A stretch of DNA of 52,848 nt from Clostridia bacterium (GTDB taxonomy: Bacteria > Bacillota > Clostridia > Christensenellales > UBA1242), in the NCBI GenBank assembly GCA_017936585.1, contig JAGBFI010000018.1, positions 1 to 52,848 on the forward strand, given 5' to 3'. The translations under genes and the position numbers were made by a program. Shown piece after piece: positions 43,811 through 52,848 of this stretch. The notes beneath the pieces are model-generated. The model was not told where the DNA came from. It searched no databases and saw only the letters and a list, made by a program, of their open reading frames with translations. Position 1 is the first letter of the stretch. Every line of letters starts with the position of its first letter.

Positions 43811-44824
43811 TCAAGACTGACTTGAACCCCTTTCTTCTTTATCTCCATTTAAGGTGATTGAAATCTTTTGAAGAACACCATTTCTTAAAAATTCAAGCTG
43901 AACATCATCTCCAACTTTGTGGTCAAAAAGAGCAAGTCTCAAATCAAGAAGTTTTTCAATTTTTGCGTCTCCAAATTTTGTTATTACATCACCCTTTTGA
44001 AGAGTGTTTTCCAAAACTCCTGTCACGCTGACGACAAACAATCCCTTCTCTTGCAAATCATAGCCATAAACCTTTGCAATTTCACTGTCAAACCCAAAGA
44101 CGCCAAGATATGGAGCAACGTAATTTTCGTTTGCACTAAGTTGTGTCGCAATTTTTTCTCCAATCTCAATTGGAATTGCAAAGCCAATTCCTTCTCCTTG
44201 AGATGCTTTTAAGGTGTTGATTCCAATGATTTCCCCTTGAGCGTTTATAAGCGGCCCGCCACTGTTTCCTGGGTTTATGCTTGCGTCATGCTGCAACAGG
44301 GACTGCATGAAACTGTCACCATAGTCGCTTTCAACACCGACAACCCTGTCCTTTGCGCTGACAATCCCTTTTGTGACAGTGTGTTTAAACTGCAGCGTCA
44401 AAGGCGTGCCTATTGCATAGATATCCTCGCCAATTTTCGCGTCATCACTGCTGCCAAAGGCAAGATATGGGATTGTTCTGTGAGACCGAAGCACCGCAAT
44501 ATCCAGCCCAGCATCCGCCCACAACAAATCCGCACCAGCTGTCGTTTCATCAGCAAAATAAAGCGTTATGTTGCTTCCGTCTTCAACAACGTGATTGTTG
44601 GTCAAAATCAAACTGCCATCAACAACGGCAACCCCACTGCCAACGGCATAGCCATCATCATAATCAACCGAAATTCCAACCACTGCCGAACGCACCTCGT
44701 CCAACATCTGAATTGCATCCTCGCCGCCAGTTATCACTCGCGGAGACATGTTCACTTCTGTTTCGGTGCAGCCAACAACAAACAACGAAAAAGTCAGCAT
44801 CGTTCCAATCAAAATTTTCTTCAT
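43811..44824 (-). CDS. HtrA-like serine protease, lipoprotein form
   Basis: HtrA proteases degrade or refold damaged envelope proteins. The 337-residue protein has the triad His78 (LTNNHVV), Asp108 (AGLDIAVL) and Ser188 (NPGNSGGP), then a C-terminal PDZ domain (about 235-330). Unlike typical clostridial HtrA, which has a transmembrane anchor, it carries a lipobox (LFVVGC, Cys19) and should be lipid-anchored. AAGGAG precedes the ATG. It lies 31 bases downstream of walJ, the same order as the end of the wal operon of Bacillus (walJ then htrC), but no walRK, walH or walI is in the window. Confidence 0.92.
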   Translation of the reverse strand: MKKILIGTMLTFSLFVVGCTETEVNMSPRVITGGEDAIQMLDEVRSAVVGISVDYDDGYAVGSGVAVVDGSLILTNNHVVEDGSNITLYFADETTAGADLLWADAGLDIAVLRSHRTIPYLAFGSSDDAKIGEDIYAIGTPLTLQFKHTVTKGIVSAKDRVVGVESDYGDSFMQSLLQHDASINPGNSGGPLINAQGEIIGINTLKASQGEGIGFAIPIEIGEKIATQLSANENYVAPYLGVFGFDSEIAKVYGYDLQEKGLFVVSVTGVLENTLQKGDVITKFGDAKIEKLLDLRLALFDHKVGDDVQLEFLRNGVLQKISITLNGDKEERGSSQS

Positions 44825-44855
44825 AAAACTCCTTTTGGAAATTCAGCTGACCTTT

Positions 44856-45638
44856 CTAATTCAATCTAAAAAACGTCGTTGGTCTTGTCAATGCAACATC
44901 AATCTTAAAGTTTTCTCCCTCAATCAAACCTCTTTCTGAGAGCAACGAACATATGTAGTTGTACGCAAGCTCTGGCGTGTTGTTTTCGGTGCTCAAATGC
45001 GAAAGAACAATTTGGCGTGTGCCAGTGCGAACAAGTTTTTCAATAAAATCTGCCGCGGCGTCATTTGAAAGATGTCCATTTTTACCCGCAATTCTCAGTT
45101 TCAAAGTGTAAGGATATTTTGAACAATTTTTCAACATATTGATGTCGTGATTTGCTTCCAGATATATCAACTGACTTCCCTGAACACTGTTAAGTATTCG
45201 TTCGTTAGTATGCCCCAAATCTGTCAAAATACTTACTTTTTTGTCGTTTTCTTCAAAAGAAAAACCAAAGCACTTCACATCGTGTGGCACTTCAACGGGA
45301 TTAATGATGAGATCCTTCACTGCAAATGCTTCTGTGAATATCTTTTTATTCCCCTCTTTCACTCTGTCAAACTTGTCAGAAATGCCTGCCCAAACCTCAT
45401 TGTGCGCATATACCGGAATGTCATATTTTTGACTGAACACATTCACTCCTTTGATGTGATCAGTGTGCTCGTGTGAAAGAATTATTCCATCAATTTGACT
45501 GCCCTTAATCCCAATCAATGAAAGACGTCGGTCGGTTTCTTTGCATGAAAGACCATCATCCACCAAAATGCGTGTATGCTCTGTCTCTATGTATGTAAGA
45601 TTTCCGTCACTGCCAGACGACAAATTGATAACCCTCAT
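44856..45638 (-). CDS. walJ: Metallo-beta-lactamase-fold hydrolase WalJ/YycJ
   Basis: The 260-residue protein has the MBL metal motif SHEHTDH (His56, His58, Asp60, His61) and further ligands in LTDLGH and NGHLSNDAAADF. The N-terminus RVINLSSGSDGNLTYIE is typical of YycJ/WalJ, which in Bacillus belongs to the wal cell-wall stress operon and has been linked to DNA repair. No ribosome site is visible: the promoter's -10 box ends 9 bases before the ATG, so the mRNA is probably leaderless. It lies between uvrA and htrA on the same strand. Confidence 0.88.
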   Translation of the reverse strand: MRVINLSSGSDGNLTYIETEHTRILVDDGLSCKETDRRLSLIGIKGSQIDGIILSHEHTDHIKGVNVFSQKYDIPVYAHNEVWAGISDKFDRVKEGNKKIFTEAFAVKDLIINPVEVPHDVKCFGFSFEENDKKVSILTDLGHTNERILNSVQGSQLIYLEANHDINMLKNCSKYPYTLKLRIAGKNGHLSNDAAADFIEKLVRTGTRQIVLSHLSTENNTPELAYNYICSLLSERGLIEGENFKIDVALTRPTTFFRLN

Positions 45639-45647
45639 AGCAGGAAC

Positions 45648-45676
45648 AGCATATCATAAAATCAAAAATTTGTCAA
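45648..45676 (-). promoter_or_regulatory. Promoter of walJ, overlapping the end of uvrA
   Basis: TTGACA (45676-45671), a 17-base spacer and TATGCT (45653-45648) on the minus strand. The -35 box overlaps the uvrA stop region. The -10 box is 9 bases from the walJ ATG. Confidence 0.68.
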
Positions 45677-48537
45677 TTTATATTGCCGGTTGAAAGCGGT
45701 TTGGTGGGGCTGAACGTTGCGCCCCCTTCCAGCACTCGCTTCAAAAATCTTCCAGTATGACTTTCAGTGCAATTTGCAATTTCCTCAGGAGTTCCTGCAG
45801 CAATCACCGTTCCTCCCTCATCTCCGCCTTCCGGCCCGATGTCAATGATATAGTCTGCACATTTGATGACATCTAAGTTATGTTCAATCACAACAACGGA
45901 ATTTCCATTTCCAATCAATCTCTGTAAAATTGCAATAAGCTTCTTGACATCATACATATGAAGCCCTGTGGTTGGTTCATCCAAAATATACATCGTTTTT
46001 CCGGTGTCTTTTCTTGAAAGTTCTGTTGCAAGTTTCACGCGTTGAGCCTCACCTCCTGACAATGTAGTTGCCGGCTGTCCAAGTTTGATGTAAGAAAGCC
46101 CCACATCATATAGTGCCTGGATTTTGTTTTTGATTGAAGGCAAGTTTTCAAAAAATTTCAATGCTTCTTCCACCGTCATGTCAAGCACATCGCTGATTGT
46201 TTTCCCTTTATATTTCACTTCCAACGTTTCACGATTATATCTCTTCCCGCGGCACACTTCACAAGGCACAGTGATGTCCGGCAAGAAATACATCTCAATT
46301 TCTTTCACACCAGCACCTTCGCACGCTTCGCAGCGTCCGCCCTTGATGTTGAATGAGAATCTTCCAGAAGCAAAGCCTCTCGCATTGGCATCAGGTGTGG
46401 AGGCAAAGAGGTCACGAATGGCAGTAAACACACCTGTATAAGTTGCAGGATTGCTTCTTGGGGTTCTTCCAATAGGAGCTTGGTCAATGTTAATGACTTT
46501 GTCAAGCACTTCCGCATTTTTGATTTCCTTAAAGTTCCCAAGTTCCAACTTGCTGTTGTTGAGAAGATTTGAAAGATATGGATACAAAATTCCATTCACC
46601 AAACTCGACTTTCCGCTTCCAGAAACACCGGTCACAAGCGTCAAAATGCCGGTTGGGATTTTTACATTGATGTTTTTCAAGTTGTTCTGCTTCGCACCGA
46701 CAACAGTCAAGAAATCTTTAGGCTTTCTTCTCTCAGTTGGGATTTCAATTTTCTCCTCTCCACGAAGAAATTTTGCAGTGATGGAGTTTTTGCTTTTCAT
46801 AACCTGCTCAACCGTGCCTGCGGCAACAATTTCTCCGCCGTGAATACCCGCATAAGGGCCAACGTCCACAAGATAATCCGCCGCCCGAATGGTGTCCTCA
46901 TCATGTTCCACAACAATAAGCGTATTTCCCAAACTCTTGAGTTTCTGCAAGGTGCCAAGCAGTTTTTCGTTGTCGCGTTGATGCAATCCAATGGAAGGTT
47001 CGTCCAGAATGTAAAGCACCCCAACAAGTCCGCTTCCAATCTGTGTTGCCAAGCGAATTCTCTGAGCTTCACCACCCGACAAACTCTCTGCCGAGCGATT
47101 CAGTGTCAAATAAGCAAGACCAACATCCTTCAAGAAATTCAGTCTTGCATTCACTTCCTTCAAAATAGGCTCAGCAATTTGAGCGTTCACTTTCCCCAGT
47201 TCCAAATTCTCGAAGATAGGAATCAAATTTTTGATGCTGTTGTCGCAATATTCAACAATGTCCTTCTTGTTGATTTTCACAGACAGCGCACTTTCGTTCA
47301 GTCTTTTTCCGTGGCAAACACTGCACGCCTGCTCCCTCATAAATCTTCCGATTTCAAATTTGATAAATTCGCTTGTCGTCTCTTTATATCTTCTTCTCAA
47401 GTTGTTAACAATTCCCTCAAAGTTGACAGAAAGCATATGCTTCCCGCGTTCGTTGTCAACCTCAACATCAATCTTGTCGTTACCGCTTCCATAAAGCAAG
47501 ATTTTGATTTTGTCCTTTGGAAGCTCTTTGACCGGAACACTCAAATCGATGTCATATTGTTTTGAAAGAGCCACAAAATATGCCTTCGCCATCGACCCCT
47601 CTTCCATTCTCCAGCCGGTCAGACTGAAAGCCCCGTCATTGATTGAAAGATGAGAATTTTTCAGCACAACCCCCTCATCAATATCCATCGTGTATCCAAG
47701 GCCCAAGCAGTGAGGACACGCCCCATAAGGCGCATTGAAAGAGAAAAGTCTTGGAGAAATTTCCTCCAGCGTCCAGCCGCATTCAGTGCAAGCATAGTTT
47801 GTTGAATAAAGTTCTCTCTTGCCATCGTTTTCAACAATAACAAGCCCATCAGCAATCTTGAGAGCCGTTTCCAAGCTTCCAGAAAGACGAGTGTCTTTGC
47901 CGCCCTTCAAAACAATTCTGTCCACTACAACGGAGATGTCGTGTTTAAGGTTTTTGTCCAAAGTGATGGTCTCATCCAGCGTGAAAATTGCACCATCAAC
48001 CTCAACGCGCACATAACCGCTTCTTTTCAGTGATGCCAGCAACTTTTCGTGACGCCCCTTCTGCCCTCGCACAACTGGAGCCATAACCGTGATTTTCGCT
48101 CCTTCGCCGAGTTCCTTGATTGCGTCCACAATTTGGTCGATTGTTTGTTGCTTCACCTCTCTGTTGCAGTGTGGGCAATAAGGCGTGCCAACACGCGCAA
48201 ACAAAAGTCTCAAATAGTCATAGATCTCCGTCACAGTCCCAACTGTCGAACGAGGGTTTCTGTTTGTGGTTTTTTGGTCGATTGAAATGGCTGGTGAAAG
48301 TCCTTCAATCACTTCCACATCAGGCTTTTGTGCAGCGCCCAAAAATTGGCGCGCATAAGAAGACAAACTTTCAATATATCTTCTTTGTCCCTCTGCAAAA
48401 ATCGTGCCAAAAGCAAGCGAACTCTTCCCCGAGCCGCTCACCCCTGTAAACACAACAAACTTATCTCTTGGAATTTCAAGACTGACATTTTTGAGGTTAT
48501 TCTCTTTTGCTCCCTTGACAATAATCGAATTTTTCAT
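45673..48537 (-). CDS. uvrA: Excinuclease ABC subunit A
   Basis: UvrA finds bulky DNA damage and loads UvrB in nucleotide excision repair. The 954-residue protein has two ABC ATPase halves with Walker [10 protein letters not shown] in each (about 31-39 and 645-653), signature motifs [12 protein letters not shown] and [12 protein letters not shown], and zinc modules CTECGW...CPHCLG and CEACEGAG...[10 protein letters not shown]. The length is normal. GGAG lies 6 bases before the ATG. It is read in the same direction as uvrB, with one small gene between them. Confidence 0.98.
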   Translation of the reverse strand: MKNSIIVKGAKENNLKNVSLEIPRDKFVVFTGVSGSGKSSLAFGTIFAEGQRRYIESLSSYARQFLGAAQKPDVEVIEGLSPAISIDQKTTNRNPRSTVGTVTEIYDYLRLLFARVGTPYCPHCNREVKQQTIDQIVDAIKELGEGAKITVMAPVVRGQKGRHEKLLASLKRSGYVRVEVDGAIFTLDETITLDKNLKHDISVVVDRIVLKGGKDTRLSGSLETALKIADGLVIVENDGKRELYSTNYACTECGWTLEEISPRLFSFNAPYGACPHCLGLGYTMDIDEGVVLKNSHLSINDGAFSLTGWRMEEGSMAKAYFVALSKQYDIDLSVPVKELPKDKIKILLYGSGNDKIDVEVDNERGKHMLSVNFEGIVNNLRRRYKETTSEFIKFEIGRFMREQACSVCHGKRLNESALSVKINKKDIVEYCDNSIKNLIPIFENLELGKVNAQIAEPILKEVNARLNFLKDVGLAYLTLNRSAESLSGGEAQRIRLATQIGSGLVGVLYILDEPSIGLHQRDNEKLLGTLQKLKSLGNTLIVVEHDEDTIRAADYLVDVGPYAGIHGGEIVAAGTVEQVMKSKNSITAKFLRGEEKIEIPTERRKPKDFLTVVGAKQNNLKNINVKIPTGILTLVTGVSGSGKSSLVNGILYPYLSNLLNNSKLELGNFKEIKNAEVLDKVINIDQAPIGRTPRSNPATYTGVFTAIRDLFASTPDANARGFASGRFSFNIKGGRCEACEGAGVKEIEMYFLPDITVPCEVCRGKRYNRETLEVKYKGKTISDVLDMTVEEALKFFENLPSIKNKIQALYDVGLSYIKLGQPATTLSGGEAQRVKLATELSRKDTGKTMYILDEPTTGLHMYDVKKLIAILQRLIGNGNSVVVIEHNLDVIKCADYIIDIGPEGGDEGGTVIAAGTPEEIANCTESHTGRFLKRVLEGGATFSPTKPLSTGNIN

Positions 48538-48610
48538 CCATTTCTCCGTTCTGAGACGCGCAAAGCATCAAGTTTTCTATATAATTTTATCACAAAATAA
48601 CAAAAACTAA

Positions 48611-48638
48611 AAGAAAAAACAGCACATTTTGTGCTGTT
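48611..48638 (-). terminator. Terminator of the gene at 48650-49189
   Basis: AACAGCACA / TGTGCTGTT with a short loop, followed by T-runs on the minus strand. It also insulates uvrA from upstream transcription. Confidence 0.85.
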
Positions 48639-48649
48639 CTTACTATATC

Positions 48650-49189
48650 TTACATTTTTTCTATTTCTGATTTTTTAATTATATCGCCAAAAGCTCGAAC
48701 AGGTTGATTATCAATTTCTTCAGGGACTTTTGCTCCTTCTTCCAAACCATAAAAAGTTGTTTTTCCTTTATGAAATGATCCATTTTCCGTTTTCACAACT
48801 GCTTGATAAACTTCTTCATATGTTGGTTTCACTTCAAAAGCAACAACCCTGTCTGTAATTCCATTTGGAAGATATTTCAAACACTCTTCAACTGAAGGTT
48901 TAAATAACAATGGATACCCATAAGTGTGTAATGAATCCACCTCGGCAAGTTTAACAAGTTTTACAGCCTTACAAATTGGATTTTGATCTGTCCACAAAAA
49001 AGATTCTGTTCTGATATTGCATGGTTGGATGTAATACAACTCTCCATTGTCGTCAAAAGCAAAATCATTCTGCCCATTTTGAACAAATCTTACAACTGGT
49101 TTAATTTTTGCAGCAAGTTTCAAAAGTCTTACTTTATCCATTTTTTCTTTAAGAATGTTAGCTAATTCTTCGTAATCAACTTGACTCAT
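48650..49189 (-). CDS. Protein of unknown function
   Basis: The 179-residue protein is not recognised. It is soluble, with no signal peptide. It has segments FAFDDNGELYYIQPCNIRTESFLW and a C-terminal half with KPTYEEVYQAVVKTENGSFHKGKTTFYGLEEG. The base composition is more AT-rich than uvrA and uvrB around it, and it has its own promoter and terminator, so it may be an inserted gene splitting a uvrB-uvrA arrangement. AGGGG precedes the ATG. Confidence 0.7.
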   Translation of the reverse strand: MSQVDYEELANILKEKMDKVRLLKLAAKIKPVVRFVQNGQNDFAFDDNGELYYIQPCNIRTESFLWTDQNPICKAVKLVKLAEVDSLHTYGYPLLFKPSVEECLKYLPNGITDRVVAFEVKPTYEEVYQAVVKTENGSFHKGKTTFYGLEEGAKVPEEIDNQPVRAFGDIIKKSEIEKM

Positions 49190-49206
49190 TTTTCACCCCT
49201 ACAACA

Positions 49207-49235
49207 ATTCTATCACAAACTATTATACCTGTCAA
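49207..49235 (-). promoter_or_regulatory. Promoter of the unknown gene at 48650-49189
   Basis: TTGACA (49235-49230), a 17-base spacer and TAGAAT (49212-49207) on the minus strand, 17 bases before the ATG. The leader is just long enough to hold AGGGG. Confidence 0.75.
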
Positions 49236-49278
49236 GACACGATTTACACCCTGCATCAAAATCGTAGTCAGTTACATC

Positions 49279-51249
49279 CTATTCAATTCTGTCTTTTCGA
49301 TTCAGTCTTTTTTTCAAATTGTTGATTTTATTTCTAAGTTCAATTGCACGCTCAAAATCAAGTTGCGAAGATGCAATTTTCATCATTGAGGTCAAGCGGT
49401 CAATTTCTTTTGGAATATCTTTCTTGGCAATCGAGCTGTCCGTCACCTTCTTGCTGATGTCAAGTGTGTTTTTGATTTCTTTGATGATTGTCTTTGGTGT
49501 GATGTTGTGCTTTTTGTTATATTCCTCTTGAATTGTCCTTCTGCGTTGAGTTTCGTCAATCGCACGCCTCATCGAATCCGTGATTGTGTCAGCAAACATA
49601 ATCACCCTGCCGTTGGCGTTTCTTGCCGCACGCCCAATTGTTTGAATGAGGGCCCCTTCACTTCTCAAAAATCCTTCTTTGTCCGCATCCAAAATGCATA
49701 CAAGTTCCACTTCAGGCATGTCAAGCCCTTCACGAAGCAGGTTGATTCCCACCAAAATGTCAAACTCTCCCTGACGCAGCCCGTTGATGATTTCAACGCG
49801 CTCCATCGTGTCAATTTCACTGTGCAAATATTTCACCTTAAACTTTCTGTCCGCCAAATAGGTTGTCAAGCTTTCCGCCATTTTCTTTGTCAAGGTTGTC
49901 ACAAGCACACGTGCATTTCGTGCAATCGTCTTTTCACACTCCAACATCAAGTTTTCAATCTGATTTTCAATTGGTTTAAGTTCAATCAGAGGGTCCAAAA
50001 GCCCTGTTGGACGGATGACTTGTTCCACCACCTGTCCGGCATGCTCAAGCTCATATTTTGCTGGCGTTGCCGAAACATAAATTGTCTGCTTCAGTTTCTT
50101 TTCAAACTCTTCAAACTTGAGCGGACGATTGTCGCGCGCCGCCTCAAGACGGAAGCCAAAATCCACAAGCGAGTTCTTGCGTGCCTTATCGCCGTTATAC
50201 ATCGCACGAATTTGAGGAATTGTCATATGGCTTTCATCAATGATTGTCAAAAAGTCCTTTGGAAAATAGTCAATCAGCGTGTAAGGCGCTTCGCCCGGCT
50301 GCCGCCCATCGAAATAGCGTGAATAATTCTCAATTCCGCTGCAATAGCCAACTTCTTTCATCATTTCAAGGTCATAAGCCACGCGCTGTCCAATTCTTTC
50401 CGCTTCCAACGGCTTACCGTGTGCCTCAAACGCACGGATTGCCTCTTCGCGGTCTTTTTCGATTCCTGCGATTGCATTGTGCAAAGTGTTGCTGCCAACC
50501 GCATAGTGTGTTGCCGGATAAATCGCCACAAAGGAAAGCTCGCTTATGACATTCCCGCTGACAGGGTCAAACTCGTAAATCTTTTCAATTTCATCACCAA
50601 AAAATTGCACTCGAACGGCCATTTCGCTTTGGTTGGCTGGAAAAATGTCCACAACATCCCCCTTCACGCGGAAAGTTGTACGTTTGAAATCAACATCGTT
50701 ACGGGTGTATTGAATGGCAATCAAATGGTTGATAAGCTCGTCACGGTCACACTCCTCTCCCTCACGCAAAGCGATGTGCAAGTTGTGATATTCTTCAGGG
50801 CTCCCCAAGCCATAGATGCACGAAACAGATGCCACCACAATGGTGTCCTTTCTTTCAAGAAGTGAAGATGTTGCGGATGAACGCAGTTTGTCGATGTCCT
50901 CATTCACACTCATATCCTTCTCAATGTAGGTGTCCGTTGAAACGATGTACGCCTCAGGCTGATAATAGTCATAATAAGAAACAAAATATTCCACACGATT
51001 GTTTGGAAAAAACTCGCGAAACTCGTTGCAAAGCTGAGCCGCCAAAGTTTTGTTGTGGGCAATCACAAGCGTTGGCTTGTTGACCTTTTCAATGATGTTT
51101 GCCATTGTGTAGGTCTTTCCGGAGCCTGTCACCCCCAAAAGGACTTGGTCTTTCAACCCATCTTCAAGCCCCTCAACCAGTTTTTCGATTGCTTGAGGCT
51201 GGTCGCCCGCCGGCTTATATTTCGAATGTAAAACAAATTTTTCTTCCAT
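49279..51249 (-). CDS. uvrB: Excinuclease ABC subunit B
   Basis: UvrB is the helicase-like subunit that verifies damage and positions UvrC. The 656-residue protein has Walker [11 protein letters not shown] (about 39-48), the DNA-gripping beta-hairpin with [17 protein letters not shown], helicase motifs RIGQR and QTIGRAARN, and a C-terminal UVR domain ([25 protein letters not shown]) for UvrC contact. The start is 3 bases after the upstream ASCH gene's stop, with GAGG inside that gene's end, so the two are co-transcribed. Confidence 0.98.
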   Translation of the reverse strand: MEEKFVLHSKYKPAGDQPQAIEKLVEGLEDGLKDQVLLGVTGSGKTYTMANIIEKVNKPTLVIAHNKTLAAQLCNEFREFFPNNRVEYFVSYYDYYQPEAYIVSTDTYIEKDMSVNEDIDKLRSSATSSLLERKDTIVVASVSCIYGLGSPEEYHNLHIALREGEECDRDELINHLIAIQYTRNDVDFKRTTFRVKGDVVDIFPANQSEMAVRVQFFGDEIEKIYEFDPVSGNVISELSFVAIYPATHYAVGSNTLHNAIAGIEKDREEAIRAFEAHGKPLEAERIGQRVAYDLEMMKEVGYCSGIENYSRYFDGRQPGEAPYTLIDYFPKDFLTIIDESHMTIPQIRAMYNGDKARKNSLVDFGFRLEAARDNRPLKFEEFEKKLKQTIYVSATPAKYELEHAGQVVEQVIRPTGLLDPLIELKPIENQIENLMLECEKTIARNARVLVTTLTKKMAESLTTYLADRKFKVKYLHSEIDTMERVEIINGLRQGEFDILVGINLLREGLDMPEVELVCILDADKEGFLRSEGALIQTIGRAARNANGRVIMFADTITDSMRRAIDETQRRRTIQEEYNKKHNITPKTIIKEIKNTLDISKKVTDSSIAKKDIPKEIDRLTSMMKIASSQLDFERAIELRNKINNLKKRLNRKDRIE

Positions 51250-51252
51250 ATC

Positions 51253-51639
51253 CTAAATTTCCTCAACAACCCTAAATTCTTCGCAAATAAGCAAACTTTC
51301 TTCCATAAATTCAAAACCCAGTTTTCTGCATTCGCTTTCAAAAAACACCCTGTGAATTTTTCGCCAGTCCTCATGAGTTTTGTTACCCTCCCCCTCTTTG
51401 AAAGTAAACTCTTCCGTCACATCGCAAAATCTGACAACCTCAACTTTCGTTGTTTCAAGCAACAAAAATTCAGTTTCATCCCAGTTTGTCAAAACGGAGA
51501 AGACATCGCTTTTATAATCACAACAAAACAAGCAAGAAGTCGCCGTTTTTTCTCCACTTTTCACCAATTCAAAAAGCTTGTCCGCGTCCTCTTTGTTGTC
51601 ACAAAAATGCCATTTTTCCAAGTCTGAATTTTTATCCAT
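51253..51639 (-). CDS. ASCH-domain protein
   Basis: The 128-residue protein has the ASCH pattern: HFCDNKEDADKLFELVKSGEKTATSCLF, then ETTKVEVVRFCDVTEEFTFKEGEG and a C-terminal WRKIHRVFFESECRKLGFEF. ASCH domains have a PUA-like fold that binds RNA or modified nucleosides; one E. coli member hydrolyses N4-acetylcytidine. Several Cys residues (positions about 36, 39, 40) are not part of the known family motif. GAGAG lies 6 bases before the ATG. It is the first gene of a transcript with uvrB. Confidence 0.85.
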   Translation of the reverse strand: MDKNSDLEKWHFCDNKEDADKLFELVKSGEKTATSCLFCCDYKSDVFSVLTNWDETEFLLLETTKVEVVRFCDVTEEFTFKEGEGNKTHEDWRKIHRVFFESECRKLGFEFMEESLLICEEFRVVEEI

Positions 51640-51656
51640 CGCGTTCTCTCACAGAG

Positions 51657-51685
51657 ATTATATCACATACACGCTCGGAAAACAA
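51657..51685 (-). promoter_or_regulatory. Promoter of the ASCH-uvrB transcript
   Basis: TTGTTT (51685-51680), a 17-base spacer and TATAAT (51662-51657) on the minus strand. The -10 is perfect and the -35 is weak. No LexA-type box was recognised. Confidence 0.6.
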
Positions 51686-51689
51686 CCTT

Positions 51690-52049
51690 TTAACTTTTAA
51701 AAATTGCACGTAAAATAATTCCAAAAACAAAACTGACTGTCGCCAAAAACATACTCCTCAGCACCAACAACCCAAAAGTGCGGCGACTCTTCTTCGTATC
51801 GGCGTTGTAGGTCTGTCCACTTTTTTTCAGATTAACGCAATAATAATATCCTTTTTTGCTTTCACTCACCACAAAATCAATATAGTTTTCGTTTGAGAGC
51901 GTCACCATAATCTGGTCAATTTCCTCCACCGAAAGCACAAATTTTTTGGAGAGAGCCTGCGTGATTTCGTGCGGAGAAACAAGATATGTCCGCTTCTGCT
52001 GACACCTCTCGCACAAATATGCCATAACCATCCTTTCTTTTTTGGTCAT
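51690..52049 (-). CDS. Tail-anchored winged-helix protein
   Basis: The 119-residue protein has an N-terminal winged-helix-like part: YLVSPHEITQALSKKFVLSVEEIDQIMVTLSNENYIDFVVSESKKGYYYCVNL (about 22-75). A basic linker (KKSRR) and one C-terminal membrane helix (about 93-115) follow. It would place a DNA- or protein-binding domain on the inner face of the membrane. The gene on the other strand at 52135 has the same layout and similar size, so the two look like diverged duplicates. GAGG lies 5 bases before the ATG. Function unknown. Confidence 0.75.
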   Translation of the reverse strand: MTKKERMVMAYLCERCQQKRTYLVSPHEITQALSKKFVLSVEEIDQIMVTLSNENYIDFVVSESKKGYYYCVNLKKSGQTYNADTKKSRRTFGLLVLRSMFLATVSFVFGIILRAIFKS

Positions 52050-52134
52050 AGTCTCCTCTCGAGTCTATTTTTCCACAACCGCCCGCTTTTTATTCCCATG
52101 CATAAATCCCCCACAAAAATGAAAAAATAAGGAT

Positions 52135-52515
52135 ATGATAGACACAAAAACAAAGTTGGTTCTTAAAATCTTGGCAAAAGAATGCTCCAACGGCAGCTAC
52201 AAAATTGTGGAGATTTCGGACATAATCATGTCCCTCCCCAAGCATTTTCGGATGGACAGCGAAGCGGTCAAGCACATCCTCACACACTTAGAGCGACAAG
52301 ACATCATCTCAATCAAATATGACGATGACGACATCTATTGTCTTGCAGTGCTGCCCTACGGCTTTGAAATTTTGGAGAATGAAAAGCCAAAACAAATCAA
52401 AAAAGAAGTTTCAAAAGAAAAGCGAGCTCCACTTATGCTTCTTTTTTTTCTCTCAGGTTTCCTCGGCACAATTCTTGGCATCCTAGTCTGCCACTTTCTT
52501 CTCAAACTCTTCTAA
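52135..52515 (+). CDS. Tail-anchored winged-helix protein (divergent partner)
   Basis: The 126-residue protein mirrors its divergent neighbour: an N-terminal winged-helix-like domain (YKIVEISDIIMSLPKHFRMDSEAVKHILTHLERQDIISIKYDDDDIYCLAVL, about 22-73), a Lys-rich linker (KPKQIKKEVSKEKR) and a C-terminal membrane helix (about 99-123). Both share the order helix-PxxI/SxxF-xxSxExxxxIxxxLxxxxxI. The start is uncertain: AAGG is only 2 bases from the ATG at 52135, and TTG at 52156 is a possible alternative. It could be a membrane-bound regulator or part of a two-protein sensor; this is inference. Confidence 0.7.
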   Translation: MIDTKTKLVLKILAKECSNGSYKIVEISDIIMSLPKHFRMDSEAVKHILTHLERQDIISIKYDDDDIYCLAVLPYGFEILENEKPKQIKKEVSKEKRAPLMLLFFLSGFLGTILGILVCHFLLKLF

Positions 52516-52559
52516 TCCCCATCCAAATCTTTATTCCCCGACAATTCATCTTTATAAAA

Positions 52560-52590
52560 AAACTTGAGATAATTTCCCAAGTTTCTTTTT
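52560..52590 (+). terminator. Terminator of the plus-strand tail-anchored gene
   Basis: AAACTTG / CAAGTTT with an 11-base loop, followed by CTTTTT. Confidence 0.7.
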
Positions 52591-52687
52591 ATATAGAAAT
52601 TTTTTTCTCATATGGAGTCATTCAATCAAGCCTTCCAAGGATGCCCCAAAAAAAACTTTAAAATCGTCCATATTTTAGGACTTACTC

Positions 52688-52848
52688 TTAACCCAAATAT
52701 TCAAGCTTGATGTTACTGAAGGTCGCCAAGTCACCATAGTTATATCCCAAAGTAAATCCTGCAAAATCATCTCCAACTGTAAAGGCATATGAACACTCAG
52801 TTGTTGTAGACTTCGCTGCGCCGACACTATAAAAATCGCTTGCAACGC
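52688..52848 (-). CDS. C-terminal end of a secreted-looking protein (partial)
   Basis: The minus strand has an open frame running off the window edge that encodes 52 residues and ends KLEYLG before TAA (52690-52688). The visible part, with SYAFTVGDDFAGFTLGYNYG and FSNIKLEY, is rich in Gly, Thr, Tyr and Phe like a beta-sandwich surface protein. Family unknown; the N-terminus lies outside the window. Confidence 0.6.
   Translation of the reverse strand, partial: VASDFYSVGAAKSTTTECSYAFTVGDDFAGFTLGYNYGDLATFSNIKLEYLG

Overview
The window looks like chromosome of an uncultured low-GC monoderm bacterium, probably a clostridial relative. The signs are GatCAB tRNA amidation, separate rpoB and rpoC genes, several lipobox lipoproteins, strong GGAGG ribosome sites, consensus sigma-A promoters (TTGACA-17-TATAAT) and a walJ-htrA pair. 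Nothing in the sequence fixes the species. Most genes lie on the minus strand.

Positions 1-4199 look like the right end of an integrated element: a sigma-region-4-like DNA-binding protein, a lipoprotein, and a SLOG-fold protein divergent from an XRE regulator with palindromic operators between them. It ends at the 3' half of a tRNA-Thr(GGT) whose 5' half is missing, as expected for an attachment site. Next come a membrane acyltransferase overlapped by a thymidylate-synthase-fold protein with an Asp at the base-selecting position, a BspA-type repeat fragment, and a marR-ABC-ABC operon encoding an asymmetric heterodimeric exporter.

Positions 11132-14439 hold gatCAB. Its leader encodes a 17-residue peptide with an Asn-Asn-Gln-Asn-Asn run, followed by a terminator and a competing antiterminator segment. 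This is a candidate attenuator sensing the amidotransferase's own products, and it is the most interesting signal in the window. A helical protein of unknown function and the rpoBC operon follow; RpoB carries rifampicin-site substitutions.

Positions 23541-37344 hold a 3678-residue lipoprotein and, upstream in the same direction, a PrgI-VirB4 fusion ATPase with no other conjugation genes nearby. A PRC-barrel-like protein, a DUF1858 protein, HflX, a lipoprotein, class II fructose-bisphosphate aldolase and RadC follow. A short AT-rich island (Nudix gene plus a broken SDR gene) precedes htrA, walJ, uvrA, an unknown gene, uvrB and an ASCH protein. Two divergent genes then encode small winged-helix proteins with C-terminal membrane anchors. 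The window ends inside a secreted-looking protein.

Several promoters place the expected transcription start at or within about 10 bases of the start codon (acyltransferase, walJ, hflX), suggesting leaderless translation in this organism.
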